Below are positions 11,486 through 22,375 of a DNA stretch of 64,000 nucleotides, in pieces. The translations under genes were made by a program, and so were the position numbers. Where the stretch lies: NCBI GenBank assembly GCA_961205875.1, contig OY540820.1:8122001-8186000 (forward strand), in the 5' to 3' direction. The DNA is from Sialis fuliginosa (taxonomy: Eukaryota; Arthropoda; Insecta; Megaloptera; Sialidae). The notes under the pieces are model-generated. The model was not told the origin of the DNA. It saw only the letters and a list, made by a program, of their open reading frames with translations, and searched no databases. Numbering within the stretch: the stretch's first letter is position 1; every line of letters starts with the position of its first letter.

Positions 11486-11872
11486 CAGGGCTTCGAACCG
11501 TTATTTTTTTCTTTTCGGTTTTCGTTCCGGTTCGAGTAAAAAAATATATTTCGGTTGGGTTCCGGTTTTCGTTCCGCAAAAAATAACGGTTTTCCGTTTT
11601 TTTCGGTTTTCGATTCAGCTCCGAGTGATTAATTAAAAAAAAATTATTTGTATTAAAATTTTTTTTCTACCATAATTTAGAACATTTTATGGTATTTGTA
11701 TGATAGTCCGAACGACAATTGAAGTGGGAAATAAGATCATGTTAACGCGGGTATTTTAACATGTACTGAACCGTAAAAACCGATATTTTTATTTCGGTTC
11801 TGTTCCGGTTTTCGTTCCGGCAAAAAATAACGGTTTTTCCGGTTTTCGGTTCAGTTCCGGTTCGAAGCCCTG
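11486..11872. mobile_element. hAT-type MITE, CAGGGCTTCGAACC ends (387 bp)
   Basis: The ends CAGGGCTTCGAACCG and CCGGTTCGAAGCCCTG are inverted repeats and begin with the CAGGG typical of hAT elements. An exact 8-bp duplication, AAAAAAAT, lies at 11478-11485 and 11873-11880. The subterminal parts are rich in CGGTTTTCGGTT words. A second copy in the opposite orientation is at 27439-27813. Confidence 0.85.
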
Positions 11873-11880
11873 AAAAAAAT

Positions 11881-13840
11881 ACAAATACATTAAATTGACC
11901 GCAAAAATAGCATTCAAAGAATTTTACATTTCTATTATAATTAAAAAAGAGTTACCTCGCCCTCCCCCTACAAAAAAAACACGGTTTTTAAAAATGAAGT
12001 TAGGAAGGGGGCAGGAGTAAATTGATTTTTTTTTGTAAAAATATAAAATAAATTTATAACTTTGAGTGCCATCCAAATTTTATTTCGTCTTTAGATTTTT
12101 TCTGTTTGTACTTTAATACCTTTTATGCTCATTTATAGTGTCTATATCGATGTCAAAAAGTACGTGGCATCTAGATACATAACAAATTATTATTTAATGT
12201 AGCGAAATGATATATGAAAATATGTTGAAATATAAAACCATAAATACTTCAATCTTTGACGGATTCATTTTATAAAAAATACGATGATAAAAGAAAAAGA
12301 TCAGACAAAAGAATGTAACATTTCTGTGGCCGAACACAACAGTCTTAAATTTCTTTACAATCTGCAATAAACGGATGATATCACTTTTACTTTCAATACC
12401 GACAATAAATAGGTTTTTTTATTTATTTTTATGCGTGTACAATGATGCTACTATACTCGACTATTTTTAGTTTAAAATATATTCTGCTATATTTTTTTTA
12501 TATTTCCTTTGCAATAAAATTGTTCAAGAGGATGCATTTTTACTGGTTTTATTGCGGTGAATGGAATTTTAATTAGGTTAGGTTTATTTGGAAGGAGATT
12601 GTACTTCTCAATATGAACAATTTAGGTCATAAAATTAGTGTCAATTTTGGAGGGGTGGGGCGAATTTAGGGCTAAATATATAATAGTTTTTTCTTACTAA
12701 ATATTCTGAAGAATGGATTAAAAATTAGACATTTGTAGACAAAAAAACATAAACCTTGTAGTAAAATATTAAAATGCTAATTGAAATTTTACTATAAGGA
12801 TATGCAGGGTTGTAAAATGTATACTTATTAAATAAAAAATCTAATATAACTTTCTTTTAACTTTTCGAGTGATAAATCGTCAGGGATAGTAAGAAATATA
12901 TATTATATATTTGTATTACTATTGTATTATACAATTAAATTTAGTTAAATTTTTTTCGAATTTCGACTGTTACCAAAATTTTCAACTACACATTTTTAAA
13001 AATCATCATTAGTTTCAGCGCTATTTGAAATGTACGATTATTTTGCAGATTTTCATAGGGATATTTCATCCCCTTAAACGGTTTTACCGCACCTAAATTT
13101 GTTTTCTTACTATCCCTGACCCCTCTTACTATATACAAAATTTGAACTCGATACGATTTTTCCATTTGAAAAGATTCCCTTGTTAATGTATTTTTAATGA
13201 TGTTTTTTTAATCAAGAGGGATGAGGGGAAATAAAAATTGTATAACAACTAAATAAAAAAATATGTTCATGTATTTTTAAATATTGTGGTGGGTTTCATA
13301 AAAAAGCAAATATAACTGAATGGTCCTTACCGCCAATCAAAGTCATGCAGGGTTATTGAGAACACTCATGTTCCGCTAAATTAAATTGCTTAAAAATTAA
13401 ATTAAAACGAACAATTTGAAACAAGGATGAAAATAGTAGGTACCTTTATAAAAAAACACACCGCTGGTAATTATAAGAATATTTGACAATAATTTAATAA
13501 AAATATAATTTGCAAAGAGCAAATAGTTTGAGGGTAATTTTATCTAGTATATAGTGTATAGTATTTTTGACGATCTTTTTTTATTTTTAGTCGCCATAAT
13601 TTTTTGCAAAACCCGGAGAAATTGCACCGAAACCCTGAGCCCGGAGATCCAGTATGCAAACCCTGAAACTCTGGGTCAAAACATGAGACCTGGTCACCCT
13701 ATATACAGGTATAAACTACAAATAACATTCCTGCATCATGCCATATAGATAATAACAATCACTTTCAATCCTTATACCCTCAATTTCATTAACTGTCTTC
13801 GCCATAATTAATAATAACATTTTATTGTCGCACGCGGTAA
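11881..13840. other. AT-rich spacer
   Basis: No gene recognised. Positions 12879-13120 are bounded by an 18-bp inverted repeat (GTCAGGGATAGTAAGAAA and its complement) and may be a small TIR element of about 242 bp; no target duplication is evident. Positions 13590-13712 read on the minus strand from TATAGGGTGACCAGGTCTC into CTGGATCTCCGGGCTCAGGG, probably one end of a transposon. Confidence 0.4.
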
Positions 13841-13871
13841 TTTTTTGCGAGAACATTGTGGATCGGACAGC

Positions 13872-13903
13872 TATTTATATATCAGTTAAGGCGTGGCAGT
13901 TGA
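13872..13903 (+). promoter_or_regulatory. Possible TATA-type core promoter
   Basis: TATTTATATA begins at 13872. GGCAGTTGAC, which fits a loose initiator (CAGTT), lies about 25 bases downstream at 13895-13904. The next ATG is at 13931, about 30 bases further on. The spacing is right for an insect TATA promoter, but such matches are common in AT-rich DNA. Confidence 0.25.
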
Positions 13904-13930
13904 CAAAAAACTGGTTATTTGAAGATAATA

Positions 13931-14109
13931 ATGAGTTCTGCTCGTATACATGTCGGTGGAAGATTATGTGATGTAATTATGACTACAAGTAAGGCATTAA
14001 ATACAATACGCGTAGGTGTCGAATTATTATATTTAATATTCTTTTAGCTACCACGTCGAATTGGGGTTTTGCGATATATACTTTTTATAATAATACGTTC
14101 TATGAATAA
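13931..14109 (+). CDS. Possible two-exon micro-gene (39 codons)
   Basis: Exon 1 runs from ATG at 13931 to 13988 and begins MSSARIHVGGRLCDVIMTT. The donor is A|GTAAGG at 13989. A 59-base intron ends in ATTCTTTTAG at 14047, the short size usual in insects. Exon 2 (14048-14109) continues in frame, with a Thr-rich junction and then aromatic residues ending in TFYE, to a TAA at 14107. AATAAA (14105-14110) overlaps the stop and could be a poly-A signal. A TATA-like box lies upstream. All of this is visible in the sequence. The product matches no family I recognise, and a chance assembly of signals remains quite possible. Exon 1 might instead splice to a distant exon. Confidence 0.25.
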
Positions 14110-14250
14110 ATTTATACATTTATTTATTAATCATTTTTGATAGTGGGTGTTACTTTAGATTTTAAATGCCTTCAGGTGATAAAGTGATGTAATTTGTTTA
14201 CTATACTTGTTGGTTTGAATATTGATTTTTATTATAAAGAATATGCTTCT

Positions 14251-14772
14251 GAACTTAGTCGAATGATTGAGTCTGACTTGAGGACGGTCCCATTTCAAAA
14301 TCATCAAAATCGTGTGTAAGGGGGAGGGGTGACACTCCAAAATATTAATTTTTTCAAGATATCTCAAGAATGATACATGTTACGTGAAAATTTTTTGTAG
14401 AGCATTCAATTTCTTATAATATGGGTCTACAATGTTTGTTGTAAAATATTCCTTTACAAAGATTTATCTCAATTTGCTTTTAAAAAGTGTGTTTTGTTTT
14501 TTTAAATTGATATTTAAAATTTTTAAATGTCATTTTGACGTTTGCATTTTAGATTTAGATTAAAATTGTCAAAAAATTAAAAATATACGAAAAATTAATC
14601 AGGTGCGTCAAGAAAAATTTCGAATTAATATTTTTTAGTAAAATTGTATAAAAATTAAATGGTTATCCATTGCTAGACAATTTATCTAAACATTTTATCG
14701 ATTTTAATTTAATTATTAACTACCTTTGGTGAATTTTGTACGAGGAAGCACTGTGCATTTACTTGGCAGATG
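14251..14772 (-). repeat. CGAGGAAGCA-family element, truncated copy
   Basis: On the minus strand it begins ATCTGCCAAGTAAATGCACA with TGCTTCCTCG and runs to the GACTCAATCATTCGACTAAG region, lacking the CAGACGG block and far end. It ends at nearly the same internal point as the 3.6-4.18 kb copy. That shared truncation point could mark a shorter subfamily. Confidence 0.65.
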
Positions 14773-14862
14773 TTTTTATAATATGTATTTTGTTTAAATT
14801 AAATTATCGGTTGGAAATTCAAGACTAGACGAGTATTGCCAACATTTAAAGGGTTATAAGTT

Positions 14863-15149
14863 CAGCGGCGTAGCGAGGGGGGGGGGTAAGGGGGTCTATC
14901 ATGCCCCGGGCATCACTTACAGAAGGGCGCCAAATGGTCCTTAAGACCAACCTTTTGAACCTCATAGCATAAACCCAATATACGAAGGGCGATAGGCCAG
15001 AATATGCAACTGAAGACCTTTTTTTTTTTAGTCACGTCAATTTCAATTCATAATTATTATAAAATTATTATTATTATTATTTTTATTTTTTTCGGGGGCG
15101 CCAAAAAGGTATCGTGCCCCGGGCGCCTATTATGCTTGCTACGCCACTG
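14863..15149. mobile_element. hAT-type MITE, CAGCGGCGTAGC ends (287 bp)
   Basis: The ends CAGCGGCGTAGCGAGG and CTTGCTACGCCACTG are inverted repeats of the CAGTGGCGTAGC hAT class. An exact 8-bp duplication, TATAAGTT, lies at 14855-14862 and 15150-15157. GCCCCGGGC occurs near both ends. No coding region. Confidence 0.85.
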
Positions 15150-15234
15150 TATAAGTTATAAGTATAGAAAATCCAGGGTTTTAATTGTTTCAGTACCGCT
15201 GTAACACCGAGTACACAGTAAACACAAGTTTAAA

Positions 15235-15480
15235 GAAATTATCCCCGAGCCCTATTTGAATAGTATTAAAACAACATTTGAATATTGCTTCGGAACGGTT
15301 ATGCAAATAGGAATAATTCCTGTTTCTCAAATTCAATCATGGCACACTTGACAATCCCGCGCAATCACGTGATACCTTTGAGGTCCAAAGCGCGCGCAAT
15401 TTGAATAACAAATAGCACAATTATGGCGCTCAAGACGACTAATTTTCATAGAACAATACAACAACCATACCAAACGATTT
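15235..15480. promoter_or_regulatory. Possible regulatory island
   Basis: This mixed-composition block matches no repeat recognised in this window. It contains ATGCAAAT (15301-15308), the POU octamer, CACGTG (15366-15371), an E-box, and CCAAAGCGCGCGC just after it. Such sites clustered in an otherwise AT-rich desert are compatible with an enhancer. This is inference without conservation data. Confidence 0.25.
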
Positions 15481-18400
15481 GTGTTACATTTTTATCTGCA
15501 AATTTGAATTTATGATTTAAAATTATTCATGTACATATGTATCAACATGCATGAAGAAATATTAACATACCAATTAGTTACAATAGAGTTTGATTTACGT
15601 GATAAATATAGAAACGAAAACTGATTTTGGGCTTAATAATTGCAAATTTTGTATATTATTATTTTTTACATGTATTTCAAAATCGTCGAATGCTAACACT
15701 ACCGGTTGCTCTGAAAATCCCACTAAAGTCAGTTCAGTAACTCTCCGTAAATATTTAATGTCACTTCTCAGCCCTAAACAATTCTAAGGTTCTTTTTTAC
15801 AGTGAAAGTCTCATCAAAATCGATTCAGTTAAGTTGAGTTTACTCGAATGAAGTACACAGAATTTCTAAAATATTAATATATTCGAATTCAAACAGAACT
15901 ATGGGATTTAAAGAGACAACTACCCCTATGTAATTTCATTATGTTGTAAAGACACTATTGCAATTAACTTATTAAAAAAAGTTTTTTTATCAAAAATTGA
16001 GGGAGAAGACAAAGATTATTGGAATGAAATGATTTGATATTGATCGATTTTAATTTAAAAATTACTTTATTAACATGGGTGTATACAGGGGGGAGGTGCA
16101 ATTGAGGGATTGTAAGAGACATGTTTTTAAGCACAAAAATGAACGCAATACTTAGTTTAAAAATGTGTGATAATGAAGACCGTTTTAGAACAAAATAACA
16201 TACATACATTATTATGGTTACCTAACCTAGTGTTTTTAGCAGGGAAAGGGAGGGGGTCTTTGTTCTATAAATCTTTCCCTTGGAAAATTTTCTGTGGACG
16301 CCTCTAGCTGTTCATTAATATTAATTTTGCTCTAAACAAATCATTGAGTTTGTATAAAAAATATATTTAGTAAATAAATTCCATGATTTTAAACCAGGTC
16401 TGCCTTTAGTATGTTCTACTACTGCAAAGTATGACGAAACGTCCGCACGACACACCCACACATTCGACCAGTTCTTACTGCATTAGCCTCTCCCTCTATA
16501 CTTAATAATATAATACACAATACTAAATAACACTTTCCTCGTTTGAAATTAATAATTCATTCAAGACCAAAAACAAAAAACAAGTCCATTGATTTATCGT
16601 AACACAAAATGTATTATTAGTATGCAAATGATGAGGTACCATTAAATGAACATGTTGCAAAATGTTGTCCAAATAGTGCAAGAAAACTACAACGCTTGTT
16701 CAACTGATCAAGTTTGTGAATAAACTAATTAACATATCTGCGAGACAAACACCAATTGTTTACAAAGGGCATATTGTTTAGACGAAGACTATATTATAAT
16801 ATAGTCATATTCTTTAGAAGCAGTGGTATGTTATCTTATACCTAGTGGTAATTGCCTGAGGCAATCATAGACAGAGAGGCAGCGACGGATTTAGGCATGA
16901 GCTACTGCCCAAGGCGGCAAAATTTTGAAACTTCTCAGTTCATATGATAATTCTTAAACTTATATAAAAAAAATAAGTTAGGGGCGGCAATTTTTTGTTG
17001 ATATTTTAGCTTAATAATTATAATAATATTATTATTTATTTATAATTAAACTTATTGGTTAATTATCATTATTCCTATCAATAATAACCTACTTACTTAG
17101 TTCATTCAGAATAAATGATAAGTTAATAAACATTAAATTCATCGAGGAGGTGGAAAAATATGAAGTTCTATACATATACTATAGTCCTGGGTATTCAAGA
17201 ATGCTTGACATGTTGCCAAAAGTCAAAAAAACTTTAAAAATTATTAAAAATCGCGTTTTTCTATCACGGCAATTCCCATAAAACTGTCGACTAATCAAGA
17301 TTCAGTCGCACTCGTGTGCTGAGCAAGGACTTAAATCGATTGCAAACCAGTTGTAAAATAATCGCTTCCGCAACTGGTTTGCAATTTTCGTTGCAAAACA
17401 GTCGCACTGTGTGCGGAGGGCCTAACGCATCTGTTCATAAGTTTCACAAAATTATTGTGTTCGCAGATGTGCATGTTTTGACGAAAGCAGAAGTGTTTTG
17501 GTTGTCAGGAATAATATTTATGTAAAATAATAATTTACTTGGGAACTTGTAAAGTTTCAAAGTTTCGCAGGGGCTGTGTTTTTTTGAATACTGATTTATT
17601 GCCAATATATAGTGTTCTTAATTTGTCCTTAAATATATGTTTATTATTTTAAAAGTTAAAATTTTCAAATCGCTTGTTTTTATTTCAAATTGTTCTCAAA
17701 TAACAGTCTAGCAAAAATTTTTAATTCTGTGAAAAAATGTCGTAACTTTTGAACAAGTATTCTGATTACAATTTACTTCAAATTTTTGAAACAAGTACGA
17801 TACTTTAAATTAGATAGATTTTGACACAATGATTTCTAAGATCTGCTATTTAAAAATTTCAACTTTTCACGGGTATAACAATCAATAATATACAATTTTA
17901 TTTTAGTGAAAGCTTAACGAAACTGTCATACAAAATCGCTACCCTTTTTTCTTCTAAACGAATAAACACTTTACATTGAAAATAGTTTGTACAGTAGTAA
18001 GTACTTGTATCTAATTTATTTCAAATAGCTCCACAAATCCTGTCTTATCTTTATTTTTAAATTTTGCAGCTAGTGCACTTTCCCAAATGTTCTGTACGAC
18101 ATATAAAATTTATAGTTGATTCATACTTAAGCTTCTGCAGCAAGCGGTGCGTGAATTTCAAGACAATGTGTGTTCTAGTGTTACAGATAAATGTTGATGT
18201 CAAATTGATGTTACACTGCCTAAGCTATGAGAGTAATACATGTATGTACACATAGAACCATAGGGGTTTTTAGGAATTTTCCAAGAACAAACTTGCTATG
18301 GAATATTTAAGACAAGCAATGTATGATCGATCTCTTTGTTATTGGTAACGAGTTTATTGTAACGAAATTAAGATACAAAAATGTAAATATGTATTTTTTA

Positions 18401-18490
18401 TTTCTCAAATATTATAATAATATTATAATATTCATCGAGTATATGGAAATTCTTCCATATACTTTTTCCGTTTTTTTTTTATTTTAAATA
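15481..18490. other. AT-rich spacer with repeat fragments
   Basis: No gene recognised. Positions 16282-16302 (GAAAATTTTCTGTGGACGCC) are one end of a dispersed repeat also seen at 19.73, 31.98 and 59.19 kb. Positions 16879-17000 begin CAGCGACGGATTTAGG, a hAT-like left end without a visible right end. Positions 17280-17425 hold TGCAAACCAG and CAGTCGCACTGTGTGCGGAG, likely part of a TIR element. Positions 17640-17900 belong to the CAACTTTTCACG repeat related to 62.2 kb. Confidence 0.4.
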
Positions 18491-18495
18491 TATTA

Positions 18496-19455
18496 CAGTC
18501 GACTCTCGTTAATTCAAACCTGCGATAATTCGAACCTCTCTATAATTCAAAGTTATCACGAGTTCCCTACAAAATCTCTTTATATTTCGAACTAAATCAA
18601 TACATTTTTATACACTTGGTAATTCGAACGAAAAAAGATTGTAAGTACATTTTGCGACAAGTTCAAACTTGTATCAACGTACACGAGCCTTTGTTTTTGT
18701 TATGATTAGTTTGACTATTTGACACACACTTCTCACGAATTGGTTTGTTTAGTTATCATTCAGTTACTGTTACTCTTTCGTTGGTATACAGTATATGTTG
18801 CAAAAGAATTTAAGATTCCTCGGTTTCTTAAAAGAAGATCAGGAAAATCTTCCAATACTTATGGATGATGAAGAACCAGCAATAGAACCATTAGTTGACA
18901 TCAGCGGTGTGAGTTTTTCTGACTTTGTTCAAGTGGATGAAGATGTTGCTGTCTCAGGTTCACTAACCGATGGCGAAATTTTATCTGCGACAGATACGAA
19001 TGAAAAAAGTAACGATGAAGATGAGGACGATACATCAGAACCTTTGGCAGAGGTGTCAGTTAAGGAAGCAAGATCCTCATTCGATACCTTACAAAGCTTC
19101 TGTCTACAAAACGAAAGTGATGAAAAAGCATTTCAGGCACTTTTTCTCTTAAAAAAAGTTATTGAGCAGTCTGAGTAGCAGCAATGTGCTTTGAAGCAAA
19201 CCAGTATACCAGAGTTCTTTCGAAAGATTAATTAATTCACATTATGAATACATGTATGTATGTACACGAATGTACCTCTAAACTTTTGTCATTGTTATAG
19301 AATAGTAGTTAATAAATAATAATTGATCAACACTTAATAATTCGAAGTTTTATTTATTTTCTCTCACAAATTTCGAACCATTTGATATTTCAAACACTCG
19401 ATAATTCGTAATATTTTAAGAGTCCCTCGAGTTTCGAATTAACGAGAGTCGACTG
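18496..19455 (+). mobile_element. Internally deleted Tigger/pogo element (960 bp)
   Basis: The inverted ends CAGTCGACTCTCGTTAATT and AATTAACGAGAGTCGACTG abut TA on both sides (18494-18495 and 19456-19457), as for Tc1/mariner-pogo elements; the end sequence fits the Tigger type. Further inverted subterminal words such as GATAATTCGAA occur inside both ends. An autonomous Tigger is usually over 2 kb, so most of the transposase has been lost. The remaining frame is described separately. Confidence 0.88.
18795..19178 (+). pseudogene. C-terminal remnant of a Tigger/pogo transposase
   Basis: An open frame of 127 codons lies within the deleted Tigger element. Residues 60-85 are strongly acidic (NEKSNDEDEDDTSEP), and DFVQVDEDV with SLTDGEIL lies before them. 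After them comes a helix-forming segment (EARSSFDTLQSFCLQNESDE, then a Leu-Lys-rich end). This arrangement matches the region after the DDE catalytic domain in Tigger and jerky-type transposases, from my knowledge of the family. The DNA-binding CENP-B/HTH domains and the catalytic aspartates are absent, so it cannot be an active transposase. The frame itself is unbroken and starts at an ATG, so a short acidic protein could in principle be made. It lies between intact inverted ends and was probably created by internal deletion. Confidence 0.75.
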
Positions 19456-19457
19456 TA

Positions 19458-20364
19458 TATGCAAATAAGAAAAAAAAGTATAGGGAATAATTTCCATATA
19501 ATCGATGAAATCAAAATTTGTTGTATAGTTCTAGGGCGTTTTTTTTAGAATTGAGATTACTTTCACGTAGGGGGGGTAGCCGAGGTTGGTGTGAAAATTA
19601 ACCCACCCTTATATGTATATATTTCTTGTTTTTTTTCCATGAATACATAGATTACTTCAAATCTAACAAGAATGACTACGATAGGAAAAATTGAATCGAG
19701 TGAGGACAGCTTTCCTCTTTTGTTTTATTTGCGGACGCCTATGTTTGAAACAACGTAGAGGGTTGTTCGGGTAAACGAGTTAATCGAACCAACGAGGATT
19801 TACGTTTGTAAATGATTTTCCTTTGTTGTTCAGCTCGATATCGTATGCATTGCGTTTTATCTAATATTTATTTGTAAAGGTAAAAGTAAATAATGTAACT
19901 GGGGTGTTTTCTTCAGTGGTCTTCTACTGGGCGGCAATCTTGAAGTAATTGGTATTTATTGCATGGACTTGTGATGGATACATTTCCCAAAAGTGAATAT
20001 ATAGCTAATAAAGACTAAAATATACATAGTTTTTAGCTTCAAATAGATATAGACTTTTGAATATATCTTATGTACATTGTACAGTGAAATGCAGAAGTAG
20101 TCGTTTAGTTTTCATTCAAATTTGCTTATCACAAACATAGTAAGCTCCTCCCATTTGATTATTATAATATTTAAATAATGTCTTCATGTATCAAACACAC
20201 ATAAATTTTGTGCGATTAAATTATTATGTAATCTACTGAAAATTAAATAATAAAAAATTAAAAAAATGTATAAGTGTTTGTGCCAATAAATGTTTGATAT
20301 TCCGAATTTTAGGATTTAAATAAGTTAAACTTGATATAAAATTAATGAATTCAAACAATATTTC
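19458..20364. other. AT-rich spacer
   Basis: No gene seen. TTTGCGGACGCC at about 19.73 kb is an end of the GGCGTCCGCAG repeat family, and the G-rich AGGGGGGGTAGCC at 19.57 kb may belong to the same copy. Confidence 0.4.
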
Positions 20365-20376
20365 TAAATATTTATT

Positions 20377-20663
20377 GACTAGCTGATACCCGCGACTTCG
20401 TTCGCGCGGATTTTTAAATTCCCACCCTCGTAATTACAACCCTCCATACATGACAGGGGATGAAATATTAAATAATTCTTTTTTTTGCTTTTTATTCAAT
20501 ATACAAAATCGTTAATATCTCGGTTTCTATGAGAGATAGGGGGTTCTTTTCCGTCATAAATTAAAGACACTCCTGAAATTTCACGTTTCTAGGTCCAGGG
20601 GTTTCGGCTCGGCGATGATGAATCAGTCAATCAGGACATGTTATTATATGTATGTATATAGAT
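20377..20663 (+). mobile_element. SINE-like retroposon with 12-bp target duplication
   Basis: It begins GACTAGCTGATACCCGCGAC followed by TTCGTTCGCGCGG, a head seen in retroposons of many insects, and ends ATGTATATAGAT. The 12-bp duplication TAAATATTTATT lies at 20365-20376 and 20664-20675, as expected from target-primed reverse transcription. There is no open frame. It may be the truncated 3' end of a LINE or a SINE. Confidence 0.7.
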
Positions 20664-20675
20664 TAAATATTTATT

Positions 20676-21835
20676 TCTTAATAGTTCACGCCATTTTCTA
20701 TATAATAAAGAAACAAAATCGAAAACCCGAATTTTGTTTAGTCAAATTTTAACTTTTTATTTTAATAAATAATTAATAATTTTATTTTAACATAGCAGCT
20801 GCTAAACTCTCGTCAGACCACGTTATTTCTTCGTTGTAGATGATTTTTTTTTATAGAACTATTAGTAAATAAAAATGACATACCAATCTAGAATAAAATA
20901 TGTGATCATAAATTGTAATAAAAATAATAACAAATTCCTTAACAAAATGTAATGTAATATATTTTCTACATATGTACAATTGTACATACATTATTGTATA
21001 TACGTAGATATCCCGTTAGATCCTTAGAACAATACAAATCCTAGCTACAAGTCCTCGTAAACTTGAGATCCGCATACATTTCAGCCACAATAAAAGAACA
21101 ATACATGCATATCGTGAAAAAATATCTTCAACTCCCAACCCCGTGCAATAAATCTCGAGTATCGTAAAAACGAAAAGTGCAAGTGCTGCAGATTTAAACT
21201 CACTTACACACACTACACACGTACACACGTACACACCCAGAATCGAGTCTTACGTTTATATATGCGGGTATGTAAATATAATTTTTTAATAGATATATGA
21301 ATTTTTAATTTAAAATATCAATATTTTTCATTAAATAACTGTATTTAAATGTTATTTATTATATTTTTAGCCTGACGATGATTCTGTGAATCGAAAGCTT
21401 GCGAATACTTATGGCACAAAATCTCGGATGTGGCGAATTTACTATGGCAGCTCATAAAAAGATAAAAAAGTTTTTTATTGTATAAAATAAATACATCAAA
21501 TTCATCGTTTTGTTCAGTTTTAATTTCACTTAAATTAATTTACTTCGAAATTCAATATTTTAACACATTAAAATTAAAAATAAGTAGCAAAAGTCATCAA
21601 GGGAACGTGTCCGTAAGTGCTAATACGAAAACAAAAGCAACCCGTACGTTTGATTCAGTATTTAAACACCGTACCTCAATAGAACATCATAAAGGGAACG
21701 CATTTAATTGATTTAAAATTGTTGTAATACTTTAATAAACTACAAAAATGACATGTTTTTAATTTTTTTATGATTTAACACATGCCTAAATATTGTATTA
21801 ATTCAAATTTAAAACAGTTCGTGACTGAAGGGTTA
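20676..21835. other. AT-rich spacer with a hammerhead-like hairpin
   Basis: No gene recognised. The segment at 21372-21397 (CTGACGA, T, GATTC-TGT-GAATC, GAAAG) resembles a hammerhead ribozyme core and is treated in the findings. Confidence 0.4.
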
Positions 21836-22068
21836 AAATTAAAAGGTCATATAACATTTTTTGTTGCATTTTAGGAGACCTATCTAAAGATACCCCACTC
21901 AATGGGGTAAGTGAACAAAAATGTGAGTACAATTTTCAATCTATGGAAGGTGGTCCAAAATAATTTTTGTGTTATCAGTCTTCGTCCATATACCAAATTT
22001 CATCTTAATCGGCTTAAATTTTTTGAAGACGGACATGGCGAAACTATAAGGTTTTCTACGGAAACCTA
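21836..22068 (-). repeat. GGTTTCCGTAG retroposon fragment
   Basis: Read on the minus strand it starts AGGTTTCCGTAGAAAACC. It shares the words AAATTTAAGCCGATTAAGAT, CCATAGATTG and ACCCCATTGAGTGG with the copy at 23.39 kb. About half the length of the other copy is kept. Confidence 0.6.
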
Positions 22069-22164
22069 AAAACTAATATTAAAAATATTTGTTTTGCAAT
22101 TTCTATAAAAGTATAAATTATCGGACAATGGAATAAAAAACAAGATTCTGGTCTTTAATTTATA

Positions 22165-22375
22165 CGTTTTAATTTGATGTGATTTTTACAGCATAGCGTA
22201 ATGCAATGTAACCGGTACGTGATACGTTATCTGCTCGCCAAGGCGAGTGACTCACATTAAATAGTGACCCGAAGCCGGCCACCGGGCCTGTGGGGATCAG
22301 TTTCACTTTTAACTGGTTGCCCCTCCCTCCACTTATCACACTGACCTCAAGATTTATGTATATGTACGCCATATA
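22165..22375. promoter_or_regulatory. GC-richer unique island
   Basis: This block contains GCCGGCCACCGGGCC and CTCGCCAAGGCGAG (a dyad) in an AT-rich setting and matches no repeat recognised in the window. Open frames cross it on the minus strand without a recognisable domain. TTTTTACAG at its left edge could be a splice acceptor, but no matching donor is clear. A regulatory element or non-coding exon is possible. Confidence 0.22.

Noticed and set aside
18970-19152. Second frame inside the Tigger element
   Set aside because: It is a shadow of the transposase tail in another frame.
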